From the NCBI RefSeq assembly GCF_013402875.1, contig NZ_CP058579.1, positions 3,844,001-3,908,000 on the forward strand: a stretch of DNA of 64,000 bases, written 5' to 3'. The translations under genes and the position numbers were made by a program. The stretch is from Halorarum salinum. GTDB lineage: Archaea; Halobacteriota; Halobacteria; Halobacteriales; Haloferacaceae. How positions within the stretch are numbered: the first letter of the stretch is position 1; each line of letters starts with the position of its first letter. The notes beneath the pieces are model-generated. The model saw only the letters and a list, made by a program, of their open reading frames with translations. It made no database searches and was not told the DNA's origin. Positions 1 through 7,943 of the stretch are shown piece after piece.

Positions 1-338
1 GCACTTGATTGAATCACTCCCTCGTTCCATCCGGCCCGGAACCGGAGTTCTGTTGGAGGTACCCGAGTGCGTATCCTCCAGAACGGATACGCACTCTCAG
101 TTACAAGGGCTTTTGCGAATACCAGGCCAGTGTTTAACGAATAGATGAACAGAGTCACTCCAAACGAGAGGATAATTGATGGAATCGATGGAACTCCGAG
201 AGTTCTGGCGACCCAATTAACGATCAGTCCGAGAGCAGCAGAAAGCGCAGCATCTGAGAGGTTTAGCAAGTCAAGGTGAGTGCCGAACGTTACATATTGA
301 CGTCGAGTTTCGTCAAGACCCTGTCTTCCCATTCTCAT
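1..338 (-). CDS. Partial unknown membrane protein, runs off the left edge
   Basis: The minus strand has an open frame with no stop from an ATG at 338 (second ATG at 332) to the window edge, about 112 codons. After a short polar N-terminus (residues 1-25) it reads as one or two hydrophobic stretches rich in Leu, Ile, Val and Ala (about residues 30-75), then a basic and aromatic segment, so a membrane protein is likely. The start overlaps the end of the upstream gene by about 26 bases, which suggests translational coupling. Base composition is far more A+T-rich than the rest of the window. I do not recognise the family; the gene being real is inferred from the long hydrophobic frame and the overlap. 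Confidence 0.5.
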   Translation of the reverse strand, partial: MRMGRQGLDETRRQYVTFGTHLDLLNLSDAALSAALGLIVNWVARTLGVPSIPSIILSFGVTLFIYSLNTGLVFAKALVTESAYPFWRIRTRVPPTELRFRAGWNEGVIQSS

Positions 339-579
339 CCATGCTCGTTTCTCCCCACTCCGTCGCGTCACTCTCGTCTCGGTGATTAACATATATCTCG
401 CACAAATCGTCCCTGAAGGACAATAACGTCTCATCGCCAAATATGGAATCGAGTTGTGCCTGGGCCTTCTCTATCTCGGATTTGAATAGGCCACTGACCG
501 GCATTGAGGCACGATTGTATGTCCGTTGGTTTAAGTTTCGTCCAGTTACTCCCCAAACAGATACAATCTCGACATCCAT
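313..579 (-). CDS. Unknown small acidic protein in an A+T-rich island
   Basis: This is an 88-codon frame from the ATG at 579. The same frame extends to another ATG at 648, but that start would lie only 14 bases from the divergent rio2 start and leave no room for two promoters. A TATA-like stretch near 606-612 is well placed for a start at 579. The product is mixed polar with an acidic C-terminus and has no motif I recognise. It overlaps the start of the partial membrane protein gene, so the two probably form one transcript. Codon use is unlike all genes to its right, a sign of transfer. Confidence 0.5.
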   Translation of the reverse strand: MDVEIVSVWGVTGRNLNQRTYNRASMPVSGLFKSEIEKAQAQLDSIFGDETLLSFRDDLCEIYVNHRDESDATEWGETSMDENGKTGS

Positions 580-662
580 CAGATGTCGACCAAGCACTAG
601 ATTCGATAACTGATGCTTTCGTGACCGACCGCTTTTACCGCGTCCCACGCCTCGTGTAACAC
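580..662. promoter_or_regulatory. Probable divergent promoter region, unknown gene / rio2
   Basis: On the plus strand a T-rich element (about 621-628) lies about 35 bases before the rio2 ATG. On the minus strand a TATA-like stretch near 606-612 lies about 30 bases before the ATG at 579. Both positions fit archaeal promoters. The sequence composition changes abruptly here, so this is also the border between the A+T-rich island and the typical chromosome. Confidence 0.35.
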
Positions 663-1580
663 ATGGTCGAGAACGTCGCGGGGGTGATGGCCGAACTCGA
701 ACCCGAGGACTTCTACCTCCTCTCGGGCGTCGAGCAGGGGATGCGCTTCTCCGAGTGGGTGAACCGCGAGAAGCTCCCCGAGTACGCGAACCTCACCGAC
801 GAGGAGGTCGAGTACCGGGTCGACCGGTGTTCCGACCGCGGGCTGATCCGGCGCAAGACGATCCAGTACGAGGGGTACCAGCTCACCTTCCGGGGGTACG
901 ACGCGCTCGCGCTGCACACGTTCGCCGAGCGGGACACCGTCCTCGGCGTGGGCGCCCCCCTCGGCGTCGGCAAGGAGTCGGACGTGTACGAGGTGGAGTC
1001 GTACCGGCCGTTCGCGCTGAAGTTCCACCGCGAGGGGTACACCAACTTCCGCGAGGTGAGCAAGGGACGCGACTACACCGCAGACCGCCAGCACGTCTCC
1101 TGGCAGTACACCGCCCGGAAGGCCGCCGAGCGCGAGTACGGCGCGCTGGAGGACCTCTACCCCGACGTCTCGGTTCCCCGCCCCGTCGATCACAACCGCC
1201 ACGCCATCGTGATGGAGAAGCTCCCGGGGCCGGAGCTCGCGGACGCGAAGCTCCGGTCGGAACAGGTGGTCGGCGTCCTCGATCTGGTCCTCCGCGAGGT
1301 CGCGGCCGCCCACCGGGTCGGCTACGTCCACGCCGACATGAGCGAGTACAACGTCGCCGTGAGCGAGGACGGCGTCGTCGTGTTCGACTGGCCCCAGTCG
1401 GTCGGGACCGACCACGAGAACGCCGACGAACTGCTCGCGCGCGACGTGGCGAACCTGATCGGCTACTTCCGCCGGAAGTACCCGCGGGAGACGCCCGAGG
1501 TCGACGCGGACGCCGTCGCCGACGCTATTGCCGGCGGCGAGTTCGAGTCCGTGCGGACGTTCGGCGAGGCGGAGCAGTAA
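663..1580 (+). CDS. rio2: RIO2-type serine/threonine protein kinase
   Basis: An atypical protein kinase of the RIO2 family, which in Archaea and eukaryotes acts in the cytosol in late maturation of the small ribosomal subunit. The first ~90 residues match the RIO2-specific winged-helix domain. Then come the nucleotide loop GVGKES (101-106), the invariant Lys at about 120, the catalytic H-x-D-x(4)-N (D225, N230) and the metal-binding D242 in the segment DWPQ. The length (305 aa) is normal. The ATG at 663 follows a TATA-like element by about 35 bases. It lies just inside the normal-composition chromosome, next to ribosomal gene rpl15e, which suits a ribosome biogenesis role. Confidence 0.93.
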   Translation: MVENVAGVMAELEPEDFYLLSGVEQGMRFSEWVNREKLPEYANLTDEEVEYRVDRCSDRGLIRRKTIQYEGYQLTFRGYDALALHTFAERDTVLGVGAPLGVGKESDVYEVESYRPFALKFHREGYTNFREVSKGRDYTADRQHVSWQYTARKAAEREYGALEDLYPDVSVPRPVDHNRHAIVMEKLPGPELADAKLRSEQVVGVLDLVLREVAAAHRVGYVHADMSEYNVAVSEDGVVVFDWPQSVGTDHENADELLARDVANLIGYFRRKYPRETPEVDADAVADAIAGGEFESVRTFGEAEQ

Positions 1581-1625
1581 CGGGTTTCCTCAACAGTTTT
1601 CCCGCAGTCGGACGTGTCCGGACGC

Positions 1626-1946
1626 ATGAACGAGTCCCTCGCGGCGCTGTTCCTCCTCGCCGCCCTCCTCTCGCCCGCGCTCGTGAGTCGTCGGCCCGGT
1701 GTGCTCGGCCGGGCCGGCGCGGCGACCGCCGGAACCCTCGCGCTCGCGTACGGCGGCCGGGAGGTGCTCCGCGCGCTCGGCGGCGGCCACTACTGCTGCT
1801 CGCACGGCTACTACGCGGCCGCCGGCGTCGTCCTCGCCTTCGCCGGGTGGATCGCCCTGCTGCCGGCCCTGGGGGTCGTCGAGCCGCCGCGTCCGCCCGG
1901 CGAGCGGGGCGCCCCGTCCGCCACGAACCGTCCGGACGAGCCCTGA
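1626..1946 (+). CDS. Small membrane protein of unknown function
   Basis: A 106-residue protein with an N-terminal hydrophobic segment (about 3-20), a second near 30-45, and a third (about 60-85) after a Cys-Cys pair and several aromatic residues, so probably three membrane spans. The C-terminal 20 residues are Pro-, Arg- and Asp-rich and likely cytosolic. I chose the ATG at 1626; a GTG twelve bases upstream is in frame but would add only four polar residues. It follows rio2 by 45 bases and may be cotranscribed. Family not recognised. Confidence 0.65.
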   Translation: MNESLAALFLLAALLSPALVSRRPGVLGRAGAATAGTLALAYGGREVLRALGGGHYCCSHGYYAAAGVVLAFAGWIALLPALGVVEPPRPPGERGAPSATNRPDEP

Positions 1947-2105
1947 GCCGACGGCGCTTCGAAGTCCTTAACAGCGACCCCGCGGTACTACCGCCAACTC
2001 GCTGGCAGGTGGGCCGCCAGCGGGCACCCGGTTCGCCGGGACGAAATGTGGGTTCCGCGGCCGTCGGCCGCGCACGCCTGAATCGCAAGCGCCCGCAGAA
2101 CACCC

Positions 2106-2696
2106 ATGGCACGAAGCTTCTACTCCCACATCAAGGAGGCCTGGAAGGACCAGGACGACGGAAAGCTGGCGGAACTGCAGTGGCAGCGGAAACAGGAGTG
2201 GCGGCGCGAACCCGCCATCGTCCGCGTCGACCGCCCGACGCGCCTGGACAAGGCGCGCGAACTCGGCTACAAGGCCAAGCAGGGCATCGTCGTGACCCGC
2301 GTCTCGGTCCGCAAGGGCGGGGCGCGCAAGCGCCGCCACAAGGCCGGCCGCCGCTCGAAGCGGCAGGGCGTCAACCGCATCGGCCGCCGGAAGTCCATCC
2401 AGCGCATCGGCGAGGAACGCGTCTCGCGGAAGTACCCGAACCTCCGCGTGCTCGCCTCCTACCCGGTGGGCCAGGACGGCTCCCGGAAGTGGTTCGAGGC
2501 GATCCTCGTCGACCCAGAGCACCCGGCCATCCAGTCGGACGACGACCTGAACTGGATCTGCGACGACTCCCAGAAGGGCCGCGCGTTCCGCGGGCTGACG
2601 AACGCCGGCACGAAGAACCGCGGCCTCAACAACCGCGGCAAGGGCGCCGAGAAGACCCGGCCGTCCGTCTCGCGCGGCGACCGCGGCGGGAAGTAG
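2106..2696 (+). CDS. rpl15e: 50S ribosomal protein L15e
   Basis: A component of the large ribosomal subunit found only in Archaea and eukaryotes. The 196-residue product matches L15e along its length: the N-terminal MARSFYSHIKEAW, the basic central region rich in Arg and Lys (about 70-105), and the Gly/Lys-rich C-terminus. Length is as expected. It stands alone between a small membrane protein gene and a convergent acidic-protein gene. A T-rich element about 130 bases upstream suggests a longer leader than most genes here. Confidence 0.97.
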   Translation: MARSFYSHIKEAWKDQDDGKLAELQWQRKQEWRREPAIVRVDRPTRLDKARELGYKAKQGIVVTRVSVRKGGARKRRHKAGRRSKRQGVNRIGRRKSIQRIGEERVSRKYPNLRVLASYPVGQDGSRKWFEAILVDPEHPAIQSDDDLNWICDDSQKGRAFRGLTNAGTKNRGLNNRGKGAEKTRPSVSRGDRGGK

Positions 2697-2844
2697 GCCG
2701 TCCGGCGTCCGCGGTTCCCGTTTCTCCGAGCGCAACATCCAGTAGCGCGCTCTGCAGTCCACGTCACTCGACTTTGAAAGGTGACACCTCGACGCCGTGG
2801 CCGCACGGGCCGTTCGCCCGGCGGCCGGCCCGCGACCCGCGGTC

Positions 2845-3183
2845 TCAGCCACCGATATCCGCGTCGAACTCCTCCCGGGAGAGTTCCTCCAAGAGGTCTT
2901 TCACGTTCCCCTCGGTGTCGTCGTCGAGGTCGTCGACGGCCTCGACGCTGTGAGCCCCGCCGTGTGCGGCCTGGAGGGCGTTCTCGTTGAGGTTCCCGTC
3001 GGGGCCGACGACCGGCAGTTTGAGGTCGGTGAAGTCGTCCGGGGGAAACCCGGACGACGAGAGCAGGAAGCGGTCGTCGATCTCCGAGAGGTCGTCGGTA
3101 TCGAAGTCCTCTGCCTGCGGGGCGTCCCACCCCTCCGCCGTCGTCCCCGAATACTCGGGTTCGTGGAGTTCGTACTCGGTCAT
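2845..3183 (-). CDS. Acidic haloarchaeal protein of unknown function
   Basis: A very acidic 112-residue product (Asp and Glu dominate both halves), soluble, with no membrane segment. The C-terminal half contains a pattern of Asp-Gly, Asn and Ala residues followed by an acidic helix that faintly resembles small C-terminal domains of DUF6582 type, but I would not assign it. It is convergent with rpl15e and separated by about 150 bases. ATG start at 3183. The acidic composition and codon use fit a native haloarchaeal gene. Confidence 0.6.
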   Translation of the reverse strand: MTEYELHEPEYSGTTAEGWDAPQAEDFDTDDLSEIDDRFLLSSSGFPPDDFTDLKLPVVGPDGNLNENALQAAHGGAHSVEAVDDLDDDTEGNVKDLLEELSREEFDADIGG

Positions 3184-3285
3184 GGGCCAGCACCGGATTA
3201 CCGAACGTCACGGTGAAGAACGCTACGGCGGAACTCCTCCGGGCAGTGCACCGGCGCCCCCGTTCCGGGTTCGGTCCCCGGGGGC

Positions 3286-3882
3286 TCAGTACTCGCCCAG
3301 CCGCGACTGCCCGCCGCCGGACTCCCCGACGCCGGCCAACTCGGCCGCCCGCAGGATCGTTGATTCGAACGTCTCCTCCTGGCTCCGGTCGTACAGCGTC
3401 GCCGCCGGGTGAACCGACACCAGCAGCCTGATCGCCGTCCCGCCGACGCGGGCGTCGAACACCTCCCCCGCCTCTGAGGTCACTGCGACCGACCGGTCCA
3501 GCAAGTGCTCCGATGGAACCTTCCCGAGCGTGACGACCAGTTCGGGGTCGAGTCGGTCGAGTTCCTCGGCGAGGTACCCCTTGCAGTTCGCCAGTTCCTC
3601 GACGTGCGGGTCGCGGTTCTCGGGGGGCCGACAGCGGATGCAGTTCGTGATTCGGACGTCCGCACGGGTGAGCCCGGCGTCCCGGAGGGCGTCGTCGAGC
3701 ACGGTCCCCGAGCGGCCGACGAACGGTTCGCCGAGTTCGTCCTCGGTCGCGCCCGGCGCCTCGCCGACGAACACGAGGTCCGCGTCCGTCGGGCCGCCGC
3801 CGTTGACGATCCGAGAGCGCGACTCGACGAGCGCCGGACAGCGCGTACACTCGTTCACGCAGAGGTCGTCGTCGAGCTCCAT
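3286..3882 (-). CDS. udg4: Uracil-DNA glycosylase, family 4 (Fe-S type)
   Basis: Removes uracil from DNA as the first step of base excision repair. Family-4 features are all visible: an iron-sulfur ligand set C12, C15, C84 and C100, motif GEAPG at 40-44, the FVGRSG segment (54-59), and the HP-containing second motif near 158 that grips the DNA. The length of 198 residues is typical. It sits just downstream of a DUF99 gene on the same strand (25 bases between), and the pair is likely cotranscribed. DUF99 is not known to act in repair, so the link is positional only. Confidence 0.93.
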   Translation of the reverse strand: MELDDDLCVNECTRCPALVESRSRIVNGGGPTDADLVFVGEAPGATEDELGEPFVGRSGTVLDDALRDAGLTRADVRITNCIRCRPPENRDPHVEELANCKGYLAEELDRLDPELVVTLGKVPSEHLLDRSVAVTSEAGEVFDARVGGTAIRLLVSVHPAATLYDRSQEETFESTILRAAELAGVGESGGGQSRLGEY

Positions 3883-3907
3883 GGGGGGAACGCGGGTCGG
3901 CGGGGAA

Positions 3908-4534
3908 TTAGGTCTCCCGGTCGTCGTCGACCCCGTCCGCGCCGTCGGCGTCGGGGCCGCGGAACGAGCGCCCGGCCCGCGCCGCGATGCGTGCGACGCG
4001 GAGCGGCTCCGGTCGACGCTCCCCGTCGGGGGTGAGCGCGCGGACGACCGCCGTCGCCTCGTCGTCGTCGACGCCGACGGCGCGGACCCAGGTGTCCGTC
4101 CCGTCGACCCGGACGCGATCCGGCTGTCGTTCGTACGTCCCGAGCCGTTCCTCGAGCGCCGCGCCCGAGAACTGCTCGCCGAGCGCCGAGGCGAGCCCGG
4201 GACTCGCCTCGAAGGAGACCGAGAGCACGGGACGCTCGACCGCCTCGTGGACCCGATGGAGGTCGAGAACGTTGAACCACGCCGGCGCGACGCCCGCCGT
4301 GAGGAGGTACTGGACGTCCTCGCGGCCGAGCGTCCCGACGCAGTCGAGGACGGCGTCGGTGTAGTCGGTGCCCCCGACGGTGCAGGTCGAAAACGAGAGC
4401 CCGTCGAAGACGCGGTCCGCGCGGACGAGCGCCCCGGCGACGATGCCGGACGCGGCGTCCTCGGTCGCGGCCGTCGATGCGACCCCGGGGGGTGTAGAGA
4501 CCGCGATTCCGAGCGTCCGCGCGCCGGACTTCAC
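3908..4534 (-). CDS. DUF99 family protein (UPF0215)
   Basis: A 208-residue archaeal DUF99 protein, recognised by its N-terminal LGIAVS stretch, a central segment with Gly-Val-Ala-Pro and a conserved Asn/Asp-Leu, and the segment VLSVSFEASPG. Biochemical function is unknown; the fold is thought to be related to endonuclease-V-like proteins, which is family knowledge and not visible here. It starts with GTG at 4534, separated by a single base from the upstream DUF5786 stop, which is strong evidence for translational coupling. The C-terminal ~20 residues are a low-complexity Asp-rich tail. Confidence 0.85.
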   Translation of the reverse strand: MKSGARTLGIAVSTPPGVASTAATEDAASGIVAGALVRADRVFDGLSFSTCTVGGTDYTDAVLDCVGTLGREDVQYLLTAGVAPAWFNVLDLHRVHEAVERPVLSVSFEASPGLASALGEQFSGAALEERLGTYERQPDRVRVDGTDTWVRAVGVDDDEATAVVRALTPDGERRPEPLRVARIAARAGRSFRGPDADGADGVDDDRET

Positions 4535-4535
4535 G

Positions 4536-4709
4536 TCAGTCGTCCTTTATGTCCGAGAGCCTGTCGAGGAGTTCGTCGTTCGACGCGCCGATCTCGAACT
4601 CGACGCTTCCCTCGTGGTCCGCCTCGCCGGTCGAAACCGTCTCGTCGTCGAGGTCCGCGTCGACGTCCTGGTTCTCCTGTTCGGACTCGTCGTAGCTTCC
4701 GAAACCCAT
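4536..4709 (-). CDS. DUF5786-type small acidic protein
   Basis: A 57-residue very acidic protein starting MGFGSYDESEQ and ending in a short amphipathic segment with Glu-Leu-Leu-Asp. Small haloarchaeal proteins of this type are widely conserved next to other genes and have no known function. The ATG at 4709 is fixed by conservation of that N-terminus. Its stop lies one base before the DUF99 start, so the two are probably one operon together with the uracil-DNA glycosylase. Confidence 0.8.
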   Translation of the reverse strand: MGFGSYDESEQENQDVDADLDDETVSTGEADHEGSVEFEIGASNDELLDRLSDIKDD

Positions 4710-4919
4710 ACGGGTACGAATAAGGGGTACGGAGGGAAAAATCCCGTGGTCGAGCCGGCCGAAACCGCCCCGAACGCGCGATATACGGGCTCTCGCTGGC
4801 GTTTTCTGAACTGAGGCCGGACGCTGGCAACCGCCGCGGGAGCCGGCGTACCCACGTCTTCCGGAGTCGTTCCCACGCCTTCCGGGGGTGTTTTTCACCC
4901 GCGGGCCCCAGGGCCGGGT

Positions 4920-5543
4920 ATGGACGTCGTGAACGTGACCGCGGACGCGGAGGAGTTCACCTGCAACGCGTACTTCCTCGACGGGGAGGTCCCCGCGCTC
5001 GTGGACGCGGGGACGATGCCGGGCGTCGTGGACGTGCTCCGGGAGCACACCGACGAACTGGACCGCCTCGTGCTCACCCACCAGCACCACGACCACGTCG
5101 GGGAACTCGACGCCGTGCTCGACGCCTTCGACCCGGAGCTGTACGCCTACGCCGATCACCCCCGCCGCGACCACGCGCTCGAACCCGACGACGAGGTCGA
5201 CCTCGGCGACGAGACGTTCGAGGCCGTGTACACGCCGGGCCACGCGGGCGATCACCTCTCGTTCGTCGGCCAGTCGGCGCTGTTCTCGGGCGACGTGGTC
5301 GTCTACAACGACGCCGCCTTCGAGGACGGCTCGTTCGGCCGGACGGACATGCCGGGCCAGTCGCGCGAGCGGCTCGTCGAGAGCCTGTACGACCTCCTCG
5401 AGCACCTGCCCGACACGGTCACCTCGATGTACCCGGGCCACGGCGACCAGTTCCACGCGAGCGACGACGAGTCGGTGCGGGACGTGATCGACCGCGCGCT
5501 CTCGCGGGCCGAGCGACGGGAGCCGAAGTACCCCGAGGGGTGA
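4920..5543 (+). CDS. Metallo-beta-lactamase fold hydrolase
   Basis: A 207-residue single-domain MBL-fold enzyme. The dinuclear metal motif THQHHDHVG (about 53-61), the second His in TPGHAGDH (about 110), the bridging Asp in FSGDVV and the last His in YPGHGD (about 175) are all present. This set matches glyoxalase-II-like thiolester hydrolases more than true lactamases. Substrate unknown. A T-rich element centred about 28 bases before the ATG suggests a leaderless transcript. It stands divergent from the DUF5786-DUF99-udg4 group. Confidence 0.88.
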   Translation: MDVVNVTADAEEFTCNAYFLDGEVPALVDAGTMPGVVDVLREHTDELDRLVLTHQHHDHVGELDAVLDAFDPELYAYADHPRRDHALEPDDEVDLGDETFEAVYTPGHAGDHLSFVGQSALFSGDVVVYNDAAFEDGSFGRTDMPGQSRERLVESLYDLLEHLPDTVTSMYPGHGDQFHASDDESVRDVIDRALSRAERREPKYPEG

Positions 5544-5654
5544 GTCGAGGGGATCGGGTCCCGTTCGACCGACGACGCGGTGGCTCGTCCCTGAGAACTG
5601 ATCGGGTGGCCGACCGCCACGCGGGAGATCGGCCGAGAAGCTGATCGGGCGGCG

Positions 5655-5804
5655 TTATGCGGTCCGGGGTTCCTTCGCCTTGGGCCGGAGTCGGGAGTAG
5701 CCGCACTTTCGGCAGCGGTCGGCACGTTCCGAGTTACGGGCGTTACACCGCATACAGATCATCTTGTTCAGGGTGCGGCGTTCGGCCGCGTCGAAACTCG
5801 CCAT
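5655..5804 (-). CDS. rpl40e: 50S ribosomal protein L40e
   Basis: A 49-residue zinc-ribbon ribosomal protein. The four cysteines C17, C20, C31 and C34 form the expected CxxC-x10-CxxC, flanked by basic residues, and the N-terminus [20 protein letters not shown] is characteristic. The start at 5804 is fixed by the known family N-terminus. It lies upstream of a repeat-rich intergenic region and shares the strand with the thioredoxin gene beyond it. Confidence 0.96.
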   Translation of the reverse strand: MASFDAAERRTLNKMICMRCNARNSERADRCRKCGYSRLRPKAKEPRTA

Positions 5805-5920
5805 GGTAGAGTGGAGTGGGCGGACCCGTGTTAACGGTTCCGAGTCGAAGCTCCTCGGTACGGTTTCGCGAGAATCGACTTGCTTGGCCGTGGACCAGCC
5901 GTTCCTCGAGGGTGCAGTCC

Positions 5921-6160
5921 GGCACGAAAGTCCCGCCCCGGGGACGGTCGGCCAGCCATCGCGGTGGCTCCCCGCCCCTCCCCGGCGGGCGCGGCCTCGC
6001 TCCCTCGCGACGCTCGGTCGCTCGCCGTGCGCCCGCCGCATCCCTCCGACCGTCGGCCGGCGAACGCCCCGCTGGACTACCGACGGCGTCTGCGAGCGGT
6101 AGTCGGGCTTCCCCCTTCGTTCGGCCGGAAAGCCGGCCGGGCGGGAAGAGGGGGACGCGA
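5921..6160. repeat. Composite intergenic repeat, copy 1 of 2
   Basis: The 429-base gap between rpl40e and the thioredoxin gene holds no credible gene. The block 5941-6108 matches 57351-57518 base for base in length and at roughly 85-90 percent of positions by eye. Homology continues to the right through a hairpin (GGCCGG-AAAG-CCGGCC, 6123-6138). A weak inverted copy of the GGGCGGGACT box of the other repeat family lies at about 5931-5945. No coding content; role unknown. Confidence 0.75.
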
Positions 6161-6233
6161 TCGTCACTGCGGTAGCCGCGGCGCTGACCGAACCGACACC
6201 GACGAAAACGGCGAACCCGAATCCCCGAGCGAA

Positions 6234-6500
6234 TCAGGCGCCCGCGGACGCCAGCGCCTCCTCGATGTCCTCGCGCTGGGTGACGCCGACGAACCGCTCG
6301 ACGACGCCGTCGTCGTTCTCGACCACGACCGTGGGCAGCGAACGGACCTGGTACTGGTTGGCGATCTCCTGCTCCTCCTCCACGTCGACCTTCTCGAAAC
6401 TCACGTCGGGGTAGTCCTCCAGCAGTTCCTCCAGGATCGGGTCCTGCGTCTTGCACGGGCCACACCAGTCCGCGTGGAAATCCTTCAGTCGGACGGTCAT
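6234..6500 (-). CDS. trxA: Thioredoxin
   Basis: A compact 88-residue thioredoxin-fold protein with the classical active site WCGPC (12-16) and the cis-proline loop in RSLPTVVV. It reduces protein disulfides in the cytosol. It is shorter than bacterial thioredoxin because the N-terminal strand is trimmed, which is common in haloarchaeal versions. No signal peptide. ATG at 6500. The next genes to its right are on the opposite strand, so it has its own promoter in the 6501-6640 gap. Confidence 0.92.
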   Translation of the reverse strand: MTVRLKDFHADWCGPCKTQDPILEELLEDYPDVSFEKVDVEEEQEIANQYQVRSLPTVVVENDDGVVERFVGVTQREDIEEALASAGA

Positions 6501-6639
6501 TTACGGCCGAGGATTGCGCCGGCCGGCGCATAAGGGTTACTCACCTCGCCAGGTTCACCGATTGCCGTCCCGAGCGGCGAGCGGGGCGGCGGCCCGACGA
6601 GTCGAAAGGCTTAGGCAAGACACCCGCGTCGCTCCGGAC

Positions 6640-6801
6640 ATGAGCAGCGGACAGAACAGCGGCGGGCTCATGTCCAGCGCGGGGCTCGTCCGCTACTTCG
6701 ACGCCGAGGACCGCAACGCCATCCGTATCGACCCGAAGACGGTCGTCGCCTTCGGCGTCCTCTTCGGCGTCATGATCATCCTCCTCAACTTCGCGTACTG
6801 A
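6640..6801 (+). CDS. secG: Preprotein translocase subunit SecG (Sec61-beta)
   Basis: A 53-residue tail-anchored membrane protein and the small subunit of the archaeal SecYEG channel. The polar Gly/Ser-rich N-terminus is followed by the conserved segment around RIDPKTVV and one transmembrane helix to the C-terminus (about 35-52). Start ATG at 6640 gives the family-typical [19 protein letters not shown]-type element lies about 28 bases upstream. Confidence 0.93.
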   Translation: MSSGQNSGGLMSSAGLVRYFDAEDRNAIRIDPKTVVAFGVLFGVMIILLNFAY

Positions 6802-6872
6802 CTCGCGTCCCGACTCGCCGGTCGGGCCCGCACAACGACACCTTTTCCCCGGTCTCGCGCCGACCTGCTACC

Positions 6873-7529
6873 ATGAGAGCCGGCGTCATCGCCGTCCAGG
6901 GAGACGTCTCCGAGCACGCCGACGCGGTTCGACGCGCCGCCGCGAGCCACGGGATCGACGCCGAGATCGTCGAGATCCGTGAGGCGGGGGCCGTCCCGGA
7001 CTGCGACGTGCTCCTCCTGCCGGGGGGTGAATCGACCACCATCTCTCGGCTGCTCCGCGAGGAGGGCATCGACGAGGAACTGAAACGGCACGTCCGCGAC
7101 GGGAAGCCGGTGCTCGCGACCTGCGCGGGGCTGATCGTCGCCTCGCGCGACGCGAGGGACGAGCGCGTCGACACCCTCGACCTGCTGGACGTGACCGTCG
7201 ACCGCAACGCGTTCGGCCGGCAGGCCGACTCCTTCGAGGCACCCCTCGACGTGACCGGACTCGAGGAGCCGTTCCCGGCGGTGTTCATCCGCGCGCCCGT
7301 CATCGACGGCGAGGCGCTCCGCGCCTCGAACGCGAACGCGGAGGGCGTGAGCGGCGGGCACGTCGAGGTGCTGGCCGAATGGAACGGCGACCCGGTCGCG
7401 GTGAAGCAGGGGCCGGTCGTCGGCACCTCGTTCCACCCCGAACTCACCGACGACGCCCGCATCCACGACCTGGCGTTCTTCGCGCAGGAGCACGCCGGGG
7501 CCGACGCGAACGTCGAGGTGGCCGAATGA
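6873..7529 (+). CDS. pdxT: Pyridoxal 5'-phosphate synthase glutaminase subunit PdxT
   Basis: The class-I glutaminase half of the DXP-independent PLP synthase; it passes ammonia to PdxS, which is not in this window. Visible: the oxyanion loop LPGGEST (49-55), nucleophile Cys84 in TCAGL, and the His188/Glu190 pair in FHPEL. 218 residues, slightly longer than usual because of an acidic tail. A T-rich element centred about 28 bases before the ATG fits a leaderless mRNA. Its stop overlaps the hisE start (ATGA). Confidence 0.95.
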   Translation: MRAGVIAVQGDVSEHADAVRRAAASHGIDAEIVEIREAGAVPDCDVLLLPGGESTTISRLLREEGIDEELKRHVRDGKPVLATCAGLIVASRDARDERVDTLDLLDVTVDRNAFGRQADSFEAPLDVTGLEEPFPAVFIRAPVIDGEALRASNANAEGVSGGHVEVLAEWNGDPVAVKQGPVVGTSFHPELTDDARIHDLAFFAQEHAGADANVEVAE

Positions 7530-7861
7530 GCGACGCGTCCGAACGGGTCGGGGCGGAGACCGACGACGGCTCCGAGATCGACGCCGTCCTCGCGGAACTG
7601 TTCGCGACCATCGAGTCGCGCGGGGAGGAACTCCCGGATGGGTCGTACACGGCCTCGCTGTTCACCCACGAGAAGGGGGAAAACGAGGTGCTCGAGAAGC
7701 TGGGCGAGGAGACCACGGAGGCCATCCTCGCGGCGAAGGACGACGACGACGAGGAGCTGCTCCACGAGAGCGCCGACCTGGTCTATCACCTCCTGGTGCT
7801 GCTCGCGATGAAGGACCTCGACGTCGACGACCTCGGGACGGAGCTACGGGACCGGTTCTGA
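7526..7861 (+). CDS. hisE: Phosphoribosyl-ATP pyrophosphatase HisE
   Basis: Second step of histidine synthesis: hydrolysis of PR-ATP to PR-AMP. The 111-residue protein has the all-alpha NTP pyrophosphohydrolase pattern with EKLGEETTE and the ESADLVYHLLVLL helix, whose Glu and Asp residues bind magnesium. The ATG at 7526 overlaps the pdxT stop by four bases (ATGA), so the two are translationally coupled. hisH follows about 80 bases later with its own promoter-like element. The N-terminal 20 residues are an acidic extension. Confidence 0.93.
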   Translation: MSDASERVGAETDDGSEIDAVLAELFATIESRGEELPDGSYTASLFTHEKGENEVLEKLGEETTEAILAAKDDDDEELLHESADLVYHLLVLLAMKDLDVDDLGTELRDRF

Positions 7862-7943
7862 ACGTGTCCGTGACGGGACGTTCGGCCGCCGAAGCCGTGC
7901 CGCGAGGAACGACTACTTATCCGCCCGCCGAGTACGCCCCCTC

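Noticed and set aside
755-2953. Very long Arg/Pro-rich frame across rio2 and rpl15e
   Set aside because: Shadow frame; it overlaps two conserved genes in another frame and has the low-complexity composition typical of out-of-frame reading in this genome.
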